64,000 nt of DNA from Tenebrionibacter intestinalis. Lineage in GTDB: Bacteria; Pseudomonadota; Gammaproteobacteria; Enterobacterales; Enterobacteriaceae. The stretch is from contig NZ_JAEPBH010000017.1 of the NCBI RefSeq assembly GCF_016632365.1, positions 1 to 64,000 of the forward strand. Reading direction: 5' to 3'. The notes below the pieces were generated by a model. It was not told where the DNA came from and ran no database searches. It was given only the letters and a program-made list of their open reading frames with translations. Below, piece after piece: positions 10,186-19,010 of the stretch (the first letter of the stretch is position 1; each line of letters opens with the position of its first letter). A program made the position numbers and the translations under genes.

Positions 10186-10947
10186 GTGAAGATCTGTTTG
10201 ATTGATGAATCAGGCGCCGGTGACGGCGCCTTAGCTGTTCTGGCCGCCCGCTGGGGGCTGGAGCAGGATGCGGATAACCCGATGGCGCTGGTATTAACGT
10301 CGTCCCATCTGGAGTTACGCAAGCTTGATGAGCCAAAACTTGGCGGTATATTTGTGGATTTTGTCGGCGGCGCGATGGCGCACCGGCGTAAATTCGGCGG
10401 CGGACGCGGCGAAGCCGTGGCGAAAGCGGTAGGCGTCAGGGGCGACTATTTTCCGGATGTTGTGGATGCCACGGCGGGCCTTGGGCGCGATGCGTTTGTG
10501 CTGGCTTGCGTGGGGTGTCGCGTGCGAATGCTGGAGCGCCATCCGGTCGTGGCTGCGTTGCTGGATGACGGCCTGACGCGTGGTTATGCCAGCCCGGAAA
10601 TCGGTGGCTGGCTGCGCGAGCGTCTGACGCTGATTCACGCTTCGAGCCTGTCGTCGCTGCAAACCCTTCGCCCGCGCCCGCAGGTGGTGTATCTCGACCC
10701 GATGTATCCACATCGCCAGAAAAGCGCGCTGGTAAAAAAAGAGATGCGCGTGTTCCAGACGCTGGTAGGAACGGACGGGGACGCCGATGGGCTGCTGGCG
10801 CCGGCGCTGGAGCTTGCGACAAAGCGCGTGGTAGTTAAACGCCCCGATTATGCTGCGCCGCTGGCCGGGCGGGTAACGCAGTCTGCGGTTGTCACTAAAA
10901 ATCATCGCTTTGATATTTATCCGGGCACGCCAGACCAGCCTGTATGA
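10186..10947 (+). CDS. rsmJ: 16S rRNA (guanine1516-N2)-methyltransferase
   Basis: A 253-residue protein with a GTG start ([14 protein letters not shown]), in line with the E. coli protein of 250 residues. It methylates G1516 of 16S rRNA. The SAM-binding motif is [15 protein letters not shown], and the catalytic motif is LDPMYPHR. The conserved block [21 protein letters not shown] is intact. It follows prlC by 8 bp. In E. coli the gene on its other side is dtpB; here that place is taken by the carbonic anhydrase/SulP pair. Confidence 0.95.
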   Translation: MKICLIDESGAGDGALAVLAARWGLEQDADNPMALVLTSSHLELRKLDEPKLGGIFVDFVGGAMAHRRKFGGGRGEAVAKAVGVRGDYFPDVVDATAGLGRDAFVLACVGCRVRMLERHPVVAALLDDGLTRGYASPEIGGWLRERLTLIHASSLSSLQTLRPRPQVVYLDPMYPHRQKSALVKKEMRVFQTLVGTDGDADGLLAPALELATKRVVVKRPDYAAPLAGRVTQSAVVTKNHRFDIYPGTPDQPV

Positions 10948-10954
10948 GCGTCGA

Positions 10955-10985
10955 TTATCCCGCAGGATAAATTTAATTTTCTTTA
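10955..10985 (+). terminator. Possible weak terminator of prlC-rsmJ
   Basis: A 6-bp stem ttatcc/ggataa with a cgca loop at 10955-10970 is followed by the T-rich stretch atttaattttctttatt. The short stem makes the call tentative. Confidence 0.35.
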
Positions 10986-11222
10986 TTGTATTATGGTTAT
11001 TTATGTGGTTATTTTCGTTATTTGTACTTTAAATTAATGCTCGCGCAGGGAAGTTATTATTTTTCAGTCTATTGCTTTGCTTTTGCGACGGGCGTTTACT
11101 GGTTTTCGCATTCCCCTTTTTCCTCTGTTCTTATATTTCATAAGTATTCTTTAAGAATTTCTTAAGAAAATCCTTTTACGTTGATTCAACTTTGTTGCTT
11201 AACAGATAAAAGGACGCTTATC

Positions 11223-11843
11223 GTGAACCCCGTTGAAACGCTTTTTGCCCGTAACAGAAGCTGGGCCAACCGACACGTAGCGGGCGATCCCGCTTTCTTC
11301 CGCCGTCATGCTCAGGGGCAGCAGCCTCATACATTGTGGCTTGGGTGCTCTGACAGCCGTGTCGCGCCCGAACTACTGACAGGCTCGCGTATCGGTGAGC
11401 TGTTTGTACACCGCAATATTGCGAACATGATTGATGAAAATGATGAAAGCCTTATGAGCGTCATGCTCTATGCCATCGATGAACTAAAAGTGACCAATAT
11501 TATCCTGTGCGGCCATTACGGCTGTGGCGGCGTACTGGCTGCGTTAAAGCTGGGAAAGCCGGTTAACCACTCCGGTAATCCGCTGACGCGTCGCGTCAGC
11601 GCGCTGCGCCAGGGGCTGGAAATGGATATTTCAGGTTCTGGCGGCTGCCAGAGCCATGCCGATGTGGCCGACAGGTTGGTAGAAGCGCACCTTCGCATAC
11701 AGTTTGCGCGCCTGCATGCTTTGCCGGTTGTGCAGGAAGCCTGGGCGCAGCAGCAGCCGCTGACGCTATGGGGCTGTGTATTCGATATCGGTTGCGGCCA
11801 TTTGAAAGAGCTGATGCGCATGGATGGGAGGGATGATAAATGA
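11223..11843 (+). CDS. Beta-class carbonic anhydrase
   Basis: I choose the GTG at 11223 (206 residues) because AGGA sits 8 nt upstream; the upstream extension has no ribosome-binding site. The zinc ligands of beta-carbonic anhydrases are present as CSDSR (Cys and the Asp/Arg dyad) and CGHYGCGG (His and Cys). Other family blocks are FVHRNIANM and SVMLYAIDELKVTNIILCGH. The enzyme interconverts CO2 and bicarbonate. Its stop codon overlaps the start of a SulP transporter gene, so it probably works with that transporter to trap or feed bicarbonate. This is likely a second carbonic anhydrase in addition to a housekeeping copy elsewhere, which cannot be checked here. Confidence 0.93.
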   Translation: MNPVETLFARNRSWANRHVAGDPAFFRRHAQGQQPHTLWLGCSDSRVAPELLTGSRIGELFVHRNIANMIDENDESLMSVMLYAIDELKVTNIILCGHYGCGGVLAALKLGKPVNHSGNPLTRRVSALRQGLEMDISGSGGCQSHADVADRLVEAHLRIQFARLHALPVVQEAWAQQQPLTLWGCVFDIGCGHLKELMRMDGRDDK

Positions 11844-13069
11844 GTCTGGCGGGTGTTCGTAGCGATGTACTGGCCGGTATTATTGTTTTTCTGGTTGCGC
11901 TGCCCATGAACCTGGGGATAGCGCAGGCGTGCGGGTTGCCGCCTGTGCTGGGCGTTGTCACCGGCGTGACCGGGGGACTGATGGTTGCGGTTCTCAGCCC
12001 GTCGCGCTTTGCCGTGAGCGGGCCTGCGGCCGGACTGGTTACAATTATACTGGCGTCTGCGGCGCAGTTGGGTTCGTATCCGCAACTGTTGACCGCCATT
12101 GTGTTGGCAGGCGGTATACAACTGTTGATGGGGTGGTTAAAGGCAGGGCGCTGGATTGCACTGGTGCCGGGTTCGGTGATTGCCGGGATGCTGGCCGCAA
12201 TCGGCATCATGCTGATAGTTCAGCAACTGCCCGTGGCGCTGGCGTTTGATAAAACGCACGGGCAGTTTTCGTTCCTTTCGCTGGCGTTGACCATCGTGTC
12301 GCTGACGATTTTGTTTGGCTGGGATATGTCCGTTGTGAAGCGCCGGCGTATGTTGAGCATGATTCCGGGGCCACTGCTTGCCGTGGTATGCGCAACGGCA
12401 GTTCTGTGGTTGGCGGCGGATGCCCGGAGCACGGTAAAAACGGTTATGCTGCCGGAGCTTGCGAGCGTAACCGCGTGGCAGGCGGTAATGAATCATCCTG
12501 ACTGGCAGAGCGCGCTGATGAATCCGCGCGTGTGGACCGTCGCGCTGACAATTGCACTGGTGGCCAGTCTTGAAACGCTGCTGAGCCTGGAGGCGCTTAA
12601 GAAACTGAAAGATCAGCGCCCGGAACCGTGCGCAAATCGTGAATTGTACGCCCAGGGCGCAGGCAATATTCTGAGCGGCCTGTGCGGCGGGCTGCCGGTA
12701 ACGTCGGTGATAGTGCGCAGCTCAGTAAACGTTAACGCTGGCGCGCGCACTCGCCTGTCGGTATTGATCCACTGTCTGCTGCTACTGGCGGCTGTAGTAT
12801 GGTTTAGCGGGATTATCAGCCTGATTCCGATGCCGGTACTGGCGGCGATTCTGATTGCGACCGGCTATAAGCTGGCAGCGCCGAAGGTATTCCTGCAGCA
12901 GTGGCGGCAGGGATTATTCCGTTTTGTGCCGTTTCTGATAACGCTCTTTGGGATTATAGTTGTGGATATGTTGAGCGGCATTGCGCTGGGTTTTGTTACT
13001 CAGTTACTGTGCAATATGTTGGCGCGCTCCGCCAGCAGCTCGCCGCTTCGTCGGAAGAAAGCCAGCTAA
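11840..13069 (+). CDS. SulP family anion transporter without STAS domain (probable bicarbonate transporter)
   Basis: A 409-residue inner-membrane protein with 10 or more hydrophobic segments. Landmarks of the SulP/SLC26 family are the N-terminal GIIVFLVALPMNLGIAQACG, the VSGPAAGLVTII segment, and ASLETLLSLEALKKL with the Glu common in bacterial relatives. A pseudosymmetric second half contains a LCGGLPVTSVIVRSS block. It stops soon after the last helix and lacks the cytoplasmic STAS domain found in many relatives. The start ATG overlaps the carbonic anhydrase stop (ATGA). SulP genes fused or coupled to carbonic anhydrases are generally regarded as bicarbonate transporters, so that is the best guess; sulfate remains possible. 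Confidence 0.88.
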   Translation: MSLAGVRSDVLAGIIVFLVALPMNLGIAQACGLPPVLGVVTGVTGGLMVAVLSPSRFAVSGPAAGLVTIILASAAQLGSYPQLLTAIVLAGGIQLLMGWLKAGRWIALVPGSVIAGMLAAIGIMLIVQQLPVALAFDKTHGQFSFLSLALTIVSLTILFGWDMSVVKRRRMLSMIPGPLLAVVCATAVLWLAADARSTVKTVMLPELASVTAWQAVMNHPDWQSALMNPRVWTVALTIALVASLETLLSLEALKKLKDQRPEPCANRELYAQGAGNILSGLCGGLPVTSVIVRSSVNVNAGARTRLSVLIHCLLLLAAVVWFSGIISLIPMPVLAAILIATGYKLAAPKVFLQQWRQGLFRFVPFLITLFGIIVVDMLSGIALGFVTQLLCNMLARSASSSPLRRKKAS

Positions 13070-13104
13070 ATTGTGTGAAGCCGTTCGCCGCGTTCTGAAA
13101 ATAA

Positions 13105-13130
13105 AAACGCCTGATAGCAGGCGTTTGAGA
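13105..13130. terminator. Bidirectional hairpin after the SulP gene
   Basis: A perfect 9-bp stem aaacgcctg/caggcgttt with an atag loop lies 35 bp past the SulP stop codon. On the minus strand it is followed by TTTTTAT, so it can also stop transcription coming from uspA. Confidence 0.65.
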
Positions 13131-13262
13131 CGGCCGACAAACCCCATCCTGTCGTGGACAGGATGGATGAAATACAATAAAAAATAAGCAAAACCAAAGC
13201 ATTGGTTTTCATCTGCTTACCACAAAAAAGGAAAAATCCCCCCGTTTTTTCCTTCTTCGTTA
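13126..13262 (+). repeat. Dispersed structured repeat, copy B (about 135 bp)
   Basis: Second copy of the element at 5476-5609, same orientation. It contains a perfect stem ccatcctgtc/gacaggatgg (imperfect in copy A), the shared acaataaaaaataagca, the nested dyad with inner arms aaaccaa/ttggttt and outer arms taagca/tgctta, and an A-run/T-run hairpin with the loop region tcccccc. It lies between the convergent SulP and uspA genes. Confidence 0.75.
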
Positions 13263-13297
13263 GCGCTTGCTGGTTTAGCGCGTGCAAACCCAATAAA

Positions 13298-13328
13298 AAA
13301 GCCAGCCAGTAGCGTACGGGCCGGCTTT
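13298..13328 (-). terminator. Terminator of uspA
   Basis: On the minus strand the arms aaagccggcc and ggctggcttt pair with one G-U, close an 11-nt loop and are followed by TTTTATTG. The hairpin is about 50 bp past the uspA stop codon. Confidence 0.7.
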
Positions 13329-13379
13329 CGGGCATCACACTAAGGTTGCCTCTGCATTGCCTTTGGCGCGTTTTCTCCG

Positions 13380-13814
13380 TTAATCTTCTTCGTCACGCAG
13401 CGGTACAATCAGCATATCAATATGGACTGTGTTGATAAGCTGGCGCGCAGACGACATCAGCTTGCTCCAGAAATCCTGATGGTGACCGCAGACGACGAGA
13501 TCAACATCATATTTTTTTATCGCATCAACCAGTACCTGCCCCAGATCGCCGCTGCCGCTCAGGGTTTCGGTAATCGGATAGCCTGCGCCGGTGGAGAGTT
13601 CGGTCAGCGCGCTGTGGGTTTCTTCAGAGATGCGCTTTTGCATATCGCCCAGGTTAACGTCAATTAATCCGGTATAAAGATCGGAATAGTTTACATCAAC
13701 ATGAATCAGTGAGATTTTGGCGTTGTAAGGCCGCGCCATCGATACCGCTTTGTCTACCAGCACCTTGCTTTCCGGCGACAGATCGACGGCGATGAGGATA
13801 TGTTTGTAAGCCAT
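13380..13814 (-). CDS. uspA: Universal stress protein A
   Basis: A 144-residue cytoplasmic protein that matches E. coli UspA in length and sequence pattern: [16 protein letters not shown] at the start, [41 protein letters not shown] and a short acidic tail. UspA accumulates in growth arrest and many stresses and supports survival; this branch is not thought to bind ATP through the full Gly-rich motif, which is also not evident here. It is divergent from uspB with about 410 bp between the genes, the same arrangement as in E. coli. Confidence 0.96.
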   Translation of the reverse strand: MAYKHILIAVDLSPESKVLVDKAVSMARPYNAKISLIHVDVNYSDLYTGLIDVNLGDMQKRISEETHSALTELSTGAGYPITETLSGSGDLGQVLVDAIKKYDVDLVVCGHHQDFWSKLMSSARQLINTVHIDMLIVPLRDEED

Positions 13815-14225
13815 AGTGTTACTCCTTCCATAAGATGTCGATGACCAGATGGAGCGGATTGCGACTGCTGCTTTTATGCTGACTTCGCGCCCGCGCTCTG
13901 CGTACCTTATTAGCTATAACGCAATTCTACGTAAGGACTTAATTATAGTTAAATTTTTCGTAATATGGCGTGAATGCGCATTCATGCTAACCCCTTACCC
14001 GCAGGCTGCGCAAACCCGGCGTATGCTGTTTTTGATATGTGGCAAAAAAATTCACTCATCTCCTACACTATGAGAAGGCGGCGGCGTAACAGACGTCGCC
14101 GTAAGCCGACAGAACCTGTAGCCATGCGTCGGCTGGTTTTATCTGTCGCCTGCTGCTGAAGTGAGGCGGGGTATGTGGAAATGCCCTGGCGCGCGGCATT
14201 GTGGGCAGAACCGGGGGGATGACGT
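13815..14225. other. uspA-uspB divergent intergenic region
   Basis: About 410 bp that should carry the uspA promoter and the stationary-phase promoter of uspB. An Arg-rich frame at 14070-14160 looks fortuitous. No operator could be recognised with confidence. Confidence 0.5.
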
Positions 14226-14561
14226 ATGATCAGCACTATCGCGCTGTTTTGGGCTTTGTGTGTTGTTTGTGTTGTGAATATGGCGCGTTATTTCTCATCA
14301 TTGCGCGCGCTGCTGGTAGTTCTGAGGGGCTGTGATCCACTGTTGTATCAGTACGTTGACGGCGCCGGCTTTTTTACCTCCCACGGGCAGCCAGGCAAGC
14401 AAATACGCCTGGTTCGCTATATTTACGCGCAGCGTTACCGCGATCATCATGATGATGAATTTATCCGCCGCTGCGAGCGGGTCCGTCGCCAGTTTATCCT
14501 GACCAGCGCCCTTTGCGGGCTGGTCATTGTCAGCCTTGTAGCGTTGATAATCTGGCGTTGA
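14226..14561 (+). CDS. uspB: Universal stress protein B
   Basis: A 111-residue inner-membrane protein almost identical in pattern to E. coli UspB. It has an N-terminal membrane segment ([18 protein letters not shown]), a conserved central stretch ([21 protein letters not shown]), a charged block [21 protein letters not shown] and a C-terminal membrane segment. In E. coli it is induced by sigma-S and is needed for ethanol tolerance in stationary phase; the molecular activity is unknown. It converges on pitA, with a perfect palindromic terminator between them. Confidence 0.96.
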   Translation: MISTIALFWALCVVCVVNMARYFSSLRALLVVLRGCDPLLYQYVDGAGFFTSHGQPGKQIRLVRYIYAQRYRDHHDDEFIRRCERVRRQFILTSALCGLVIVSLVALIIWR

Positions 14562-14646
14562 CATTCAGTTATATAAAAGCGTGTGGTGTGAGTTTATCGG
14601 CACGTTAAAGCGGGGGAATAAGTACGTTGATTTTAGGCTGTTAACC

Positions 14647-14682
14647 ACAAAGAGGGCAAAACCGCGGTTTTGCCCTCTTTGT
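14647..14682. terminator. Perfect 36-nt palindrome, bidirectional terminator between uspB and pitA
   Basis: The 18-nt arm acaaagagggcaaaaccg is followed directly by its exact complement, centred on CCGCGG. Each strand gives a GC-rich hairpin with a T-rich 3' arm, placed between two convergent genes. Confidence 0.8.
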
Positions 14683-14729
14683 TATTACCCTGTGGCGAGC
14701 CGTTATGCTCGCCATTTTTCAGTCTTCGC

Positions 14730-16229
14730 TTAGACCAGGTGCAGCGCCAGCCAGTACAGCCCGCTCGACAGGCCAATTGCCGCTGGCAGGGTGAACACCC
14801 AGGCCATCAGGATACTGGTGACTGTTTTACGCTGCAGGCCGCCGCCGTCCACGATCATCGTGCCCGCCACAGAGGAGGAAAGCACGTGGGTGGTGGATAC
14901 CGGCATACCGGTATAGCTGGCCACGCCAATAGAAACAGCCGCGGTCATCTGCGCCGACATACCCTGTGCGTAGGTCATGCCTTTTTTGCCAATCTTTTCG
15001 CCAATCGTCGTCGCCACGCGGCGCCAGCCAATCATGGTGCCAATGCCGAGCGCCAGCGCGACCGCCATAATGATCCAGACCGGGGCATATTCAATGGTAA
15101 GCAGCAGGTCATTTTTCAGCTCTTTCAGATAGCGCTTATCATCAGCTTTCGCTCCCGGCAAGCTTGCCGCTTTATCGGCGGTGTCGGAAATGCACAGCAA
15201 GAGGCGACGCATGTGGCCACGCTCTTCCACCGAGAGGCTGTTATAGCTTTCCAGCCCGTTGAGCAACTGGCGCGAGCGTTCCAGCGCATGCATCGCGCGT
15301 GCGGCATCGCAGTGGAAGTCGTGCGGTTTATCCGCGTTGTTTTCTTCCGGCGTCGGAATGATCGGATTCATATCAATAACCTGGCTGAGCGCATCGCGGT
15401 GCTGCTGAAAATACAGCTCAACGTTATTAATAGCGTCGCGGGTGCGCGCAATGTCGTAACCGCTGGCGTTCATGTTAACGACAAAGCCCGCAGGCGCCAC
15501 GCCGATAAGTACCAGCATGACCAGACCAATGCCTTTTTGCCCGTCGTTAGCGCCGTGGGAAAAACTGACGCCGATGGCGGAAAGGATGAGAGCGATACGT
15601 GTCCAGAACGGCGGCTTTTTCTTACCGTCTTTCTTTTCACGCTCGGCCGGTGTGAGATGAATACGACGACGCTTTTTGGTGCCGCTCCAGAAGCGGCGCA
15701 GCAGGAAGATCATGCCGCCGGCAATGACCAGGCCGACGACGGGAGAAATTATCAAAGACGCAAAGATACCCATTACTTTCGGGATATTCAGCGCCTCCAC
15801 AATGGAAGTGCCGGTCATCAGAGCGTTAGTCAGGCCGATGCCGATGATAGCGCCGATAAGGGTATGAGAACTGGAAGCCGGCAGGCCGAAGTACCAGGTG
15901 CCGAGGTTCCAGATTATCGCGGCCAGCAGCATGGAGAAAACCATAGCAAGCCCATGCGCTGAACCGACATTGAGCAGCAGGTCGGTAGGCAGCATATGGA
16001 CAATGGCATAGGCAACGCTCAATCCGCCAAGCAGCACGCCGAAAAAGTTAAATACCGCCGCCATGATAACGGCAAGCTGTGACCGCATCGCACGGGTATA
16101 GATAACCGTCGCTACGGCATTTGCGGTGTCGTGGAAACCGTTAATGGCTTCGTAAAACAGAACAAAAACCAGAGCAAGTATTAATAGAAGCCCGGTATAG
16201 AGATCCAGGCCAGCAAAAAGATGTAGCAT
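14730..16229 (-). CDS. pitA: Low-affinity inorganic phosphate/metal-phosphate transporter
   Basis: A 499-residue inner-membrane symporter, the length of E. coli PitA. The two duplicated Pit signatures are visible: [19 protein letters not shown] near the N-terminus and the [12 protein letters not shown] block after the middle. [16 protein letters not shown] and [16 protein letters not shown] are the paired helical motifs. A large hydrophilic domain (roughly residues 265-370) separates the two halves. It imports phosphate as a neutral metal-phosphate complex with protons. Its neighbour yhiN is divergent, as in E. coli. Confidence 0.96.
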   Translation of the reverse strand: MLHLFAGLDLYTGLLLILALVFVLFYEAINGFHDTANAVATVIYTRAMRSQLAVIMAAVFNFFGVLLGGLSVAYAIVHMLPTDLLLNVGSAHGLAMVFSMLLAAIIWNLGTWYFGLPASSSHTLIGAIIGIGLTNALMTGTSIVEALNIPKVMGIFASLIISPVVGLVIAGGMIFLLRRFWSGTKKRRRIHLTPAEREKKDGKKKPPFWTRIALILSAIGVSFSHGANDGQKGIGLVMLVLIGVAPAGFVVNMNASGYDIARTRDAINNVELYFQQHRDALSQVIDMNPIIPTPEENNADKPHDFHCDAARAMHALERSRQLLNGLESYNSLSVEERGHMRRLLLCISDTADKAASLPGAKADDKRYLKELKNDLLLTIEYAPVWIIMAVALALGIGTMIGWRRVATTIGEKIGKKGMTYAQGMSAQMTAAVSIGVASYTGMPVSTTHVLSSSVAGTMIVDGGGLQRKTVTSILMAWVFTLPAAIGLSSGLYWLALHLV

Positions 16230-16455
16230 AGACGTTACGCCATTTTATAAGGACATGAACGCGGCGCATTATCCGGGACAATGCGGGTATGGGCAAAGTG
16301 AAATATAAACTTTTTTGGCATTAACTTTGGATAATGTCATTAGCTAAAATAATTTATCTTTATATTTCAGTGTATTGAACGTAGGTAAGGTATTTGTCGC
16401 TGGTGCGTTCAGCGCGTAAACCTTACAATCCGGGCCTCAAAAGCGGGGGCTTAGC

Positions 16456-17658
16456 GTGGAAATGTTTGATGTCATTATTGTCGGCGCCGGCGCCGCAGGA
16501 CTGTTTTGCGCCGCTCAGGCGGGCCAGCAGGGGTTAAACGTGCTGCTGCTTGATAATGGTAAAAAGCCGGGGCGCAAAATCCTGATGTCCGGCGGCGGGC
16601 GCTGCAACTTCACAAATCTTTATATCGAGCCTGCCGCGTACCTGAGCAACAATCCGCATTTTTGTAAATCAGCGCTGGCGCGCTACACCCAGTGGGATTT
16701 TATTGACCTGGTGGGGCGTTATCATATTGGCTGGCATGAAAAAACGCTCGGTCAGCTTTTTTGCGACGAATCTGCTCAGCAGATTGTCGATATGCTGTTG
16801 AGTGAATGCGATAAGGGCGGCGTTACTGTGCGTATGCGCAGTGAAGTACTAAACACTGAGCGTAGCGAAGCGGGCTATCGTCTGACGCTAAATGGCGGCG
16901 TGGTACACGCGCCCGCGCTGGTGATTGCCAGCGGGGGGTTGTCCATGCCCGGCCTGGGGGCATCGCCGTTTGGCTATAAAATTGCCGAGGCGTTCGGCCT
17001 GAACGTGCTGCCAACGCGCGCCGGGCTGGTGCCGTTTACGCTACATAAACCGCAGCTTGAGCAGTTGCGGACGTTATCGGGCGTATCGGTGGAAGCAATG
17101 GTGAGCGCTGAAAACGGCGTTAGCTTTCGCGAAAATATTCTTTTTACTCACCGCGGCCTTTCCGGCCCGGCGATTTTACAAATCTCCAGTTACTGGCGAC
17201 CGGGCGAGAAGGTGATAATTAACTTGCTACCGGACCAGGAGGTGGATGCGTTTTTGCAGACTCGGCGTGCCAGCAATCCTGACCAGAGCGTGAAAAACGC
17301 GCTGTCTCAGCTATTGCCAAAGCGTCTGGTGGACATTCTACAGGTTACCGGCGATATTCCCGATATCACGTTAAAACAGCTCAGCCCTCGCGATCGGGTC
17401 GCAATCGCGCAGCGATTGCACGGTTGGAAAGTGCAGCCGAATGGCACCGAAGGGTATCGTACTGCGGAAGTGACGCTTGGCGGCGTTGACACGCGCGCGC
17501 TTTCTTCGCGCACGATGGAAGCGCGGGACGCGCCGGGGTTGTTTTTTATTGGCGAGGTGGTGGATGTAACCGGCTGGCTTGGCGGCTACAACTTCCAGTG
17601 GGCATGGAGCTCCGCCTGGGCGTGTGCGCAGGCGTTAGGTGCGCGTAAGCGCGACTAA
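16456..17658 (+). CDS. yhiN: YhiN family FAD-dependent oxidoreductase
   Basis: A 400-residue flavoprotein of the HI0933/YhiN family. The start is a GTG (MEMFDVIIVGAGAAG), which aligns with the E. coli start MERFD. The FAD-binding GAGAAG is at the N-terminus, followed by KPGRKILMSGGGRCNFTN, which is diagnostic for the family. Further family blocks are GGLSMPGLGASPFGYKIA, LFTHRGLSGPAILQISSYW and the C-terminal GEVVDVTGWLGGYNFQWAWSSG-like block. The reaction is not known. It forms the last conserved core gene before the large accessory cluster. Confidence 0.93.
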   Translation: MEMFDVIIVGAGAAGLFCAAQAGQQGLNVLLLDNGKKPGRKILMSGGGRCNFTNLYIEPAAYLSNNPHFCKSALARYTQWDFIDLVGRYHIGWHEKTLGQLFCDESAQQIVDMLLSECDKGGVTVRMRSEVLNTERSEAGYRLTLNGGVVHAPALVIASGGLSMPGLGASPFGYKIAEAFGLNVLPTRAGLVPFTLHKPQLEQLRTLSGVSVEAMVSAENGVSFRENILFTHRGLSGPAILQISSYWRPGEKVIINLLPDQEVDAFLQTRRASNPDQSVKNALSQLLPKRLVDILQVTGDIPDITLKQLSPRDRVAIAQRLHGWKVQPNGTEGYRTAEVTLGGVDTRALSSRTMEARDAPGLFFIGEVVDVTGWLGGYNFQWAWSSAWACAQALGARKRD

Positions 17659-19010
17659 ATGGGTTCGACAATAATATTTTCCGTAAATCCAGCCATAAAT
17701 TATCCCTTCACCGTTAAGCATTTTCTGGCATTTCGATGATGCCAGGAAATGTCATTACGCATACGTAAAGCACGATACACAAAGCTATCGCCCGTTACGT
17801 CTTACGCTTGCCGAAGCGAGCTTAAGCGCGAAATGGTTTTTTAGCGTACCGGCATAACGAAGGTTCAAATAGTCGCCGGAGCGATAAACATTTTGAAAGC
17901 ATGCGTGGCGACGATGGTGTGCGTTTTTCGTTTTGTTATGAATATCTCTGGCTTTATGACCCGGGGCAGTCGACGCCATTGCGGCGCCCGGTGTTTTGCC
18001 GGCGGTTGGATTCTGCTTATTGTTGCCAGACTCACTGGTTGCTTACAGGCATAGTTAAAAAAGCAGCACAGGTGTTTACCTGATATCAATATAAAGATTA
18101 TTAAATTATTGTGATCTCTGTCAGGTTGATAAGTCGGTTTGAGAAGTATAGCAATACTAAAATCACTGAATTTATATTAAAATAGTTCGGAACGTTCTGT
18201 ATAATATTTTTTTAATGAAAGAGAAAGTGGAAACTTATATTCTGTGCTGCGCTGAAACTCAGACGATTACTTGCTTTTTTTAAATGAAAATGAATTAGTA
18301 ATCTTTGTGGGTTGTGTTGAAATATTTTGTGTTTTCGTTGAAAACTAATAATAGCACGATCTTTATAGTAGGCTTAATAATTCCAGTAAAAATAACATGC
18401 CGATTGACATAGCGCTATGTCCGGAATTAGCCAGATGAAATAACAAATTGCTTGTTATGTTACAATTATATAACAAATGGGAGATGGAGTTTTCCCTGCG
18501 TAAGCGCTACATGCCTTATTGGCTGGGCTTTATGTGGCGTTGACTTTACTTTTCTTTAAGGGATGGCATTTTTTTGTTGTGATGATGTTAATTTTGCGTG
18601 TTGAATAAATATGTATTTTGTTTGTGCAACTACTCTGTTACTTATGGAGAATAAAGGAAGGTGGTTTTAATAATGGCGTTAATTATCCACCTGTTTTTTC
18701 CTGAAACTATTAATAACAATATGATTTATTAAATCGCCTTGTATATATACGTGGTATGAATCGTATAATTTCTGACTTTCTATATATTCTTAACGCCTTC
18801 CATTCGTATTTGCTTTGTGTTATTGATATAAACAACGGGCTTGTTTTTGTGAACTGTATTAAAGTTAATATAGTTTTCGTTCTGAATAGTACGCCCGGAT
18901 AGCATCGGTGAAGCTGATAACCACCCCCAAAAGATGTCTGATTGTTAGCCGGAAATATTATGGTGACGCGTCCTGTGACATCTGTTTTTTATACTAAAGG
19001 AAATTTGTAT
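17659..19010. other. Long AT-rich intergenic region before the TPS/fatty-acid cluster
   Basis: About 1.35 kb without a supportable gene. The first 400 bp have core-like composition and may hold degraded coding sequence. From about 18,070 the sequence is strongly AT-rich with many A/T tracts, of the kind usually bound by H-NS over horizontally acquired genes. A TATAAT at 18200 has only a poor -35 partner (TTAAAA, 17-bp spacing) and lies 800 bp from the first gene. No RfaH ops element was seen. Confidence 0.5.
17719..17751 (+). terminator. Hairpin downstream of yhiN
   Basis: Arms cattttctggcat and atgccaggaaatg form a 13-bp stem with one G-U pair and a 7-nt loop, 60 bp after the yhiN stop. There is no T run after it, so it may protect the 3' end instead of terminating. 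Confidence 0.45.

Noticed and set aside
14070..14160. Arg-rich small protein frame upstream of uspB
   Set aside because: Reads RRRRNRRRRKPTE with no ribosome-binding site; more likely chance in a GC-rich leader.
17865..18083. Plus-strand frame with a HipA-like stretch (VRFSFCYEYLWLYDPGQSTPL)
   Set aside because: The resemblance to the HipA N-terminal FSFxYDPAWL pattern covers only about 20 residues, no start or flanking domain fits, and the following residues are low-quality Arg/Cys-rich sequence.
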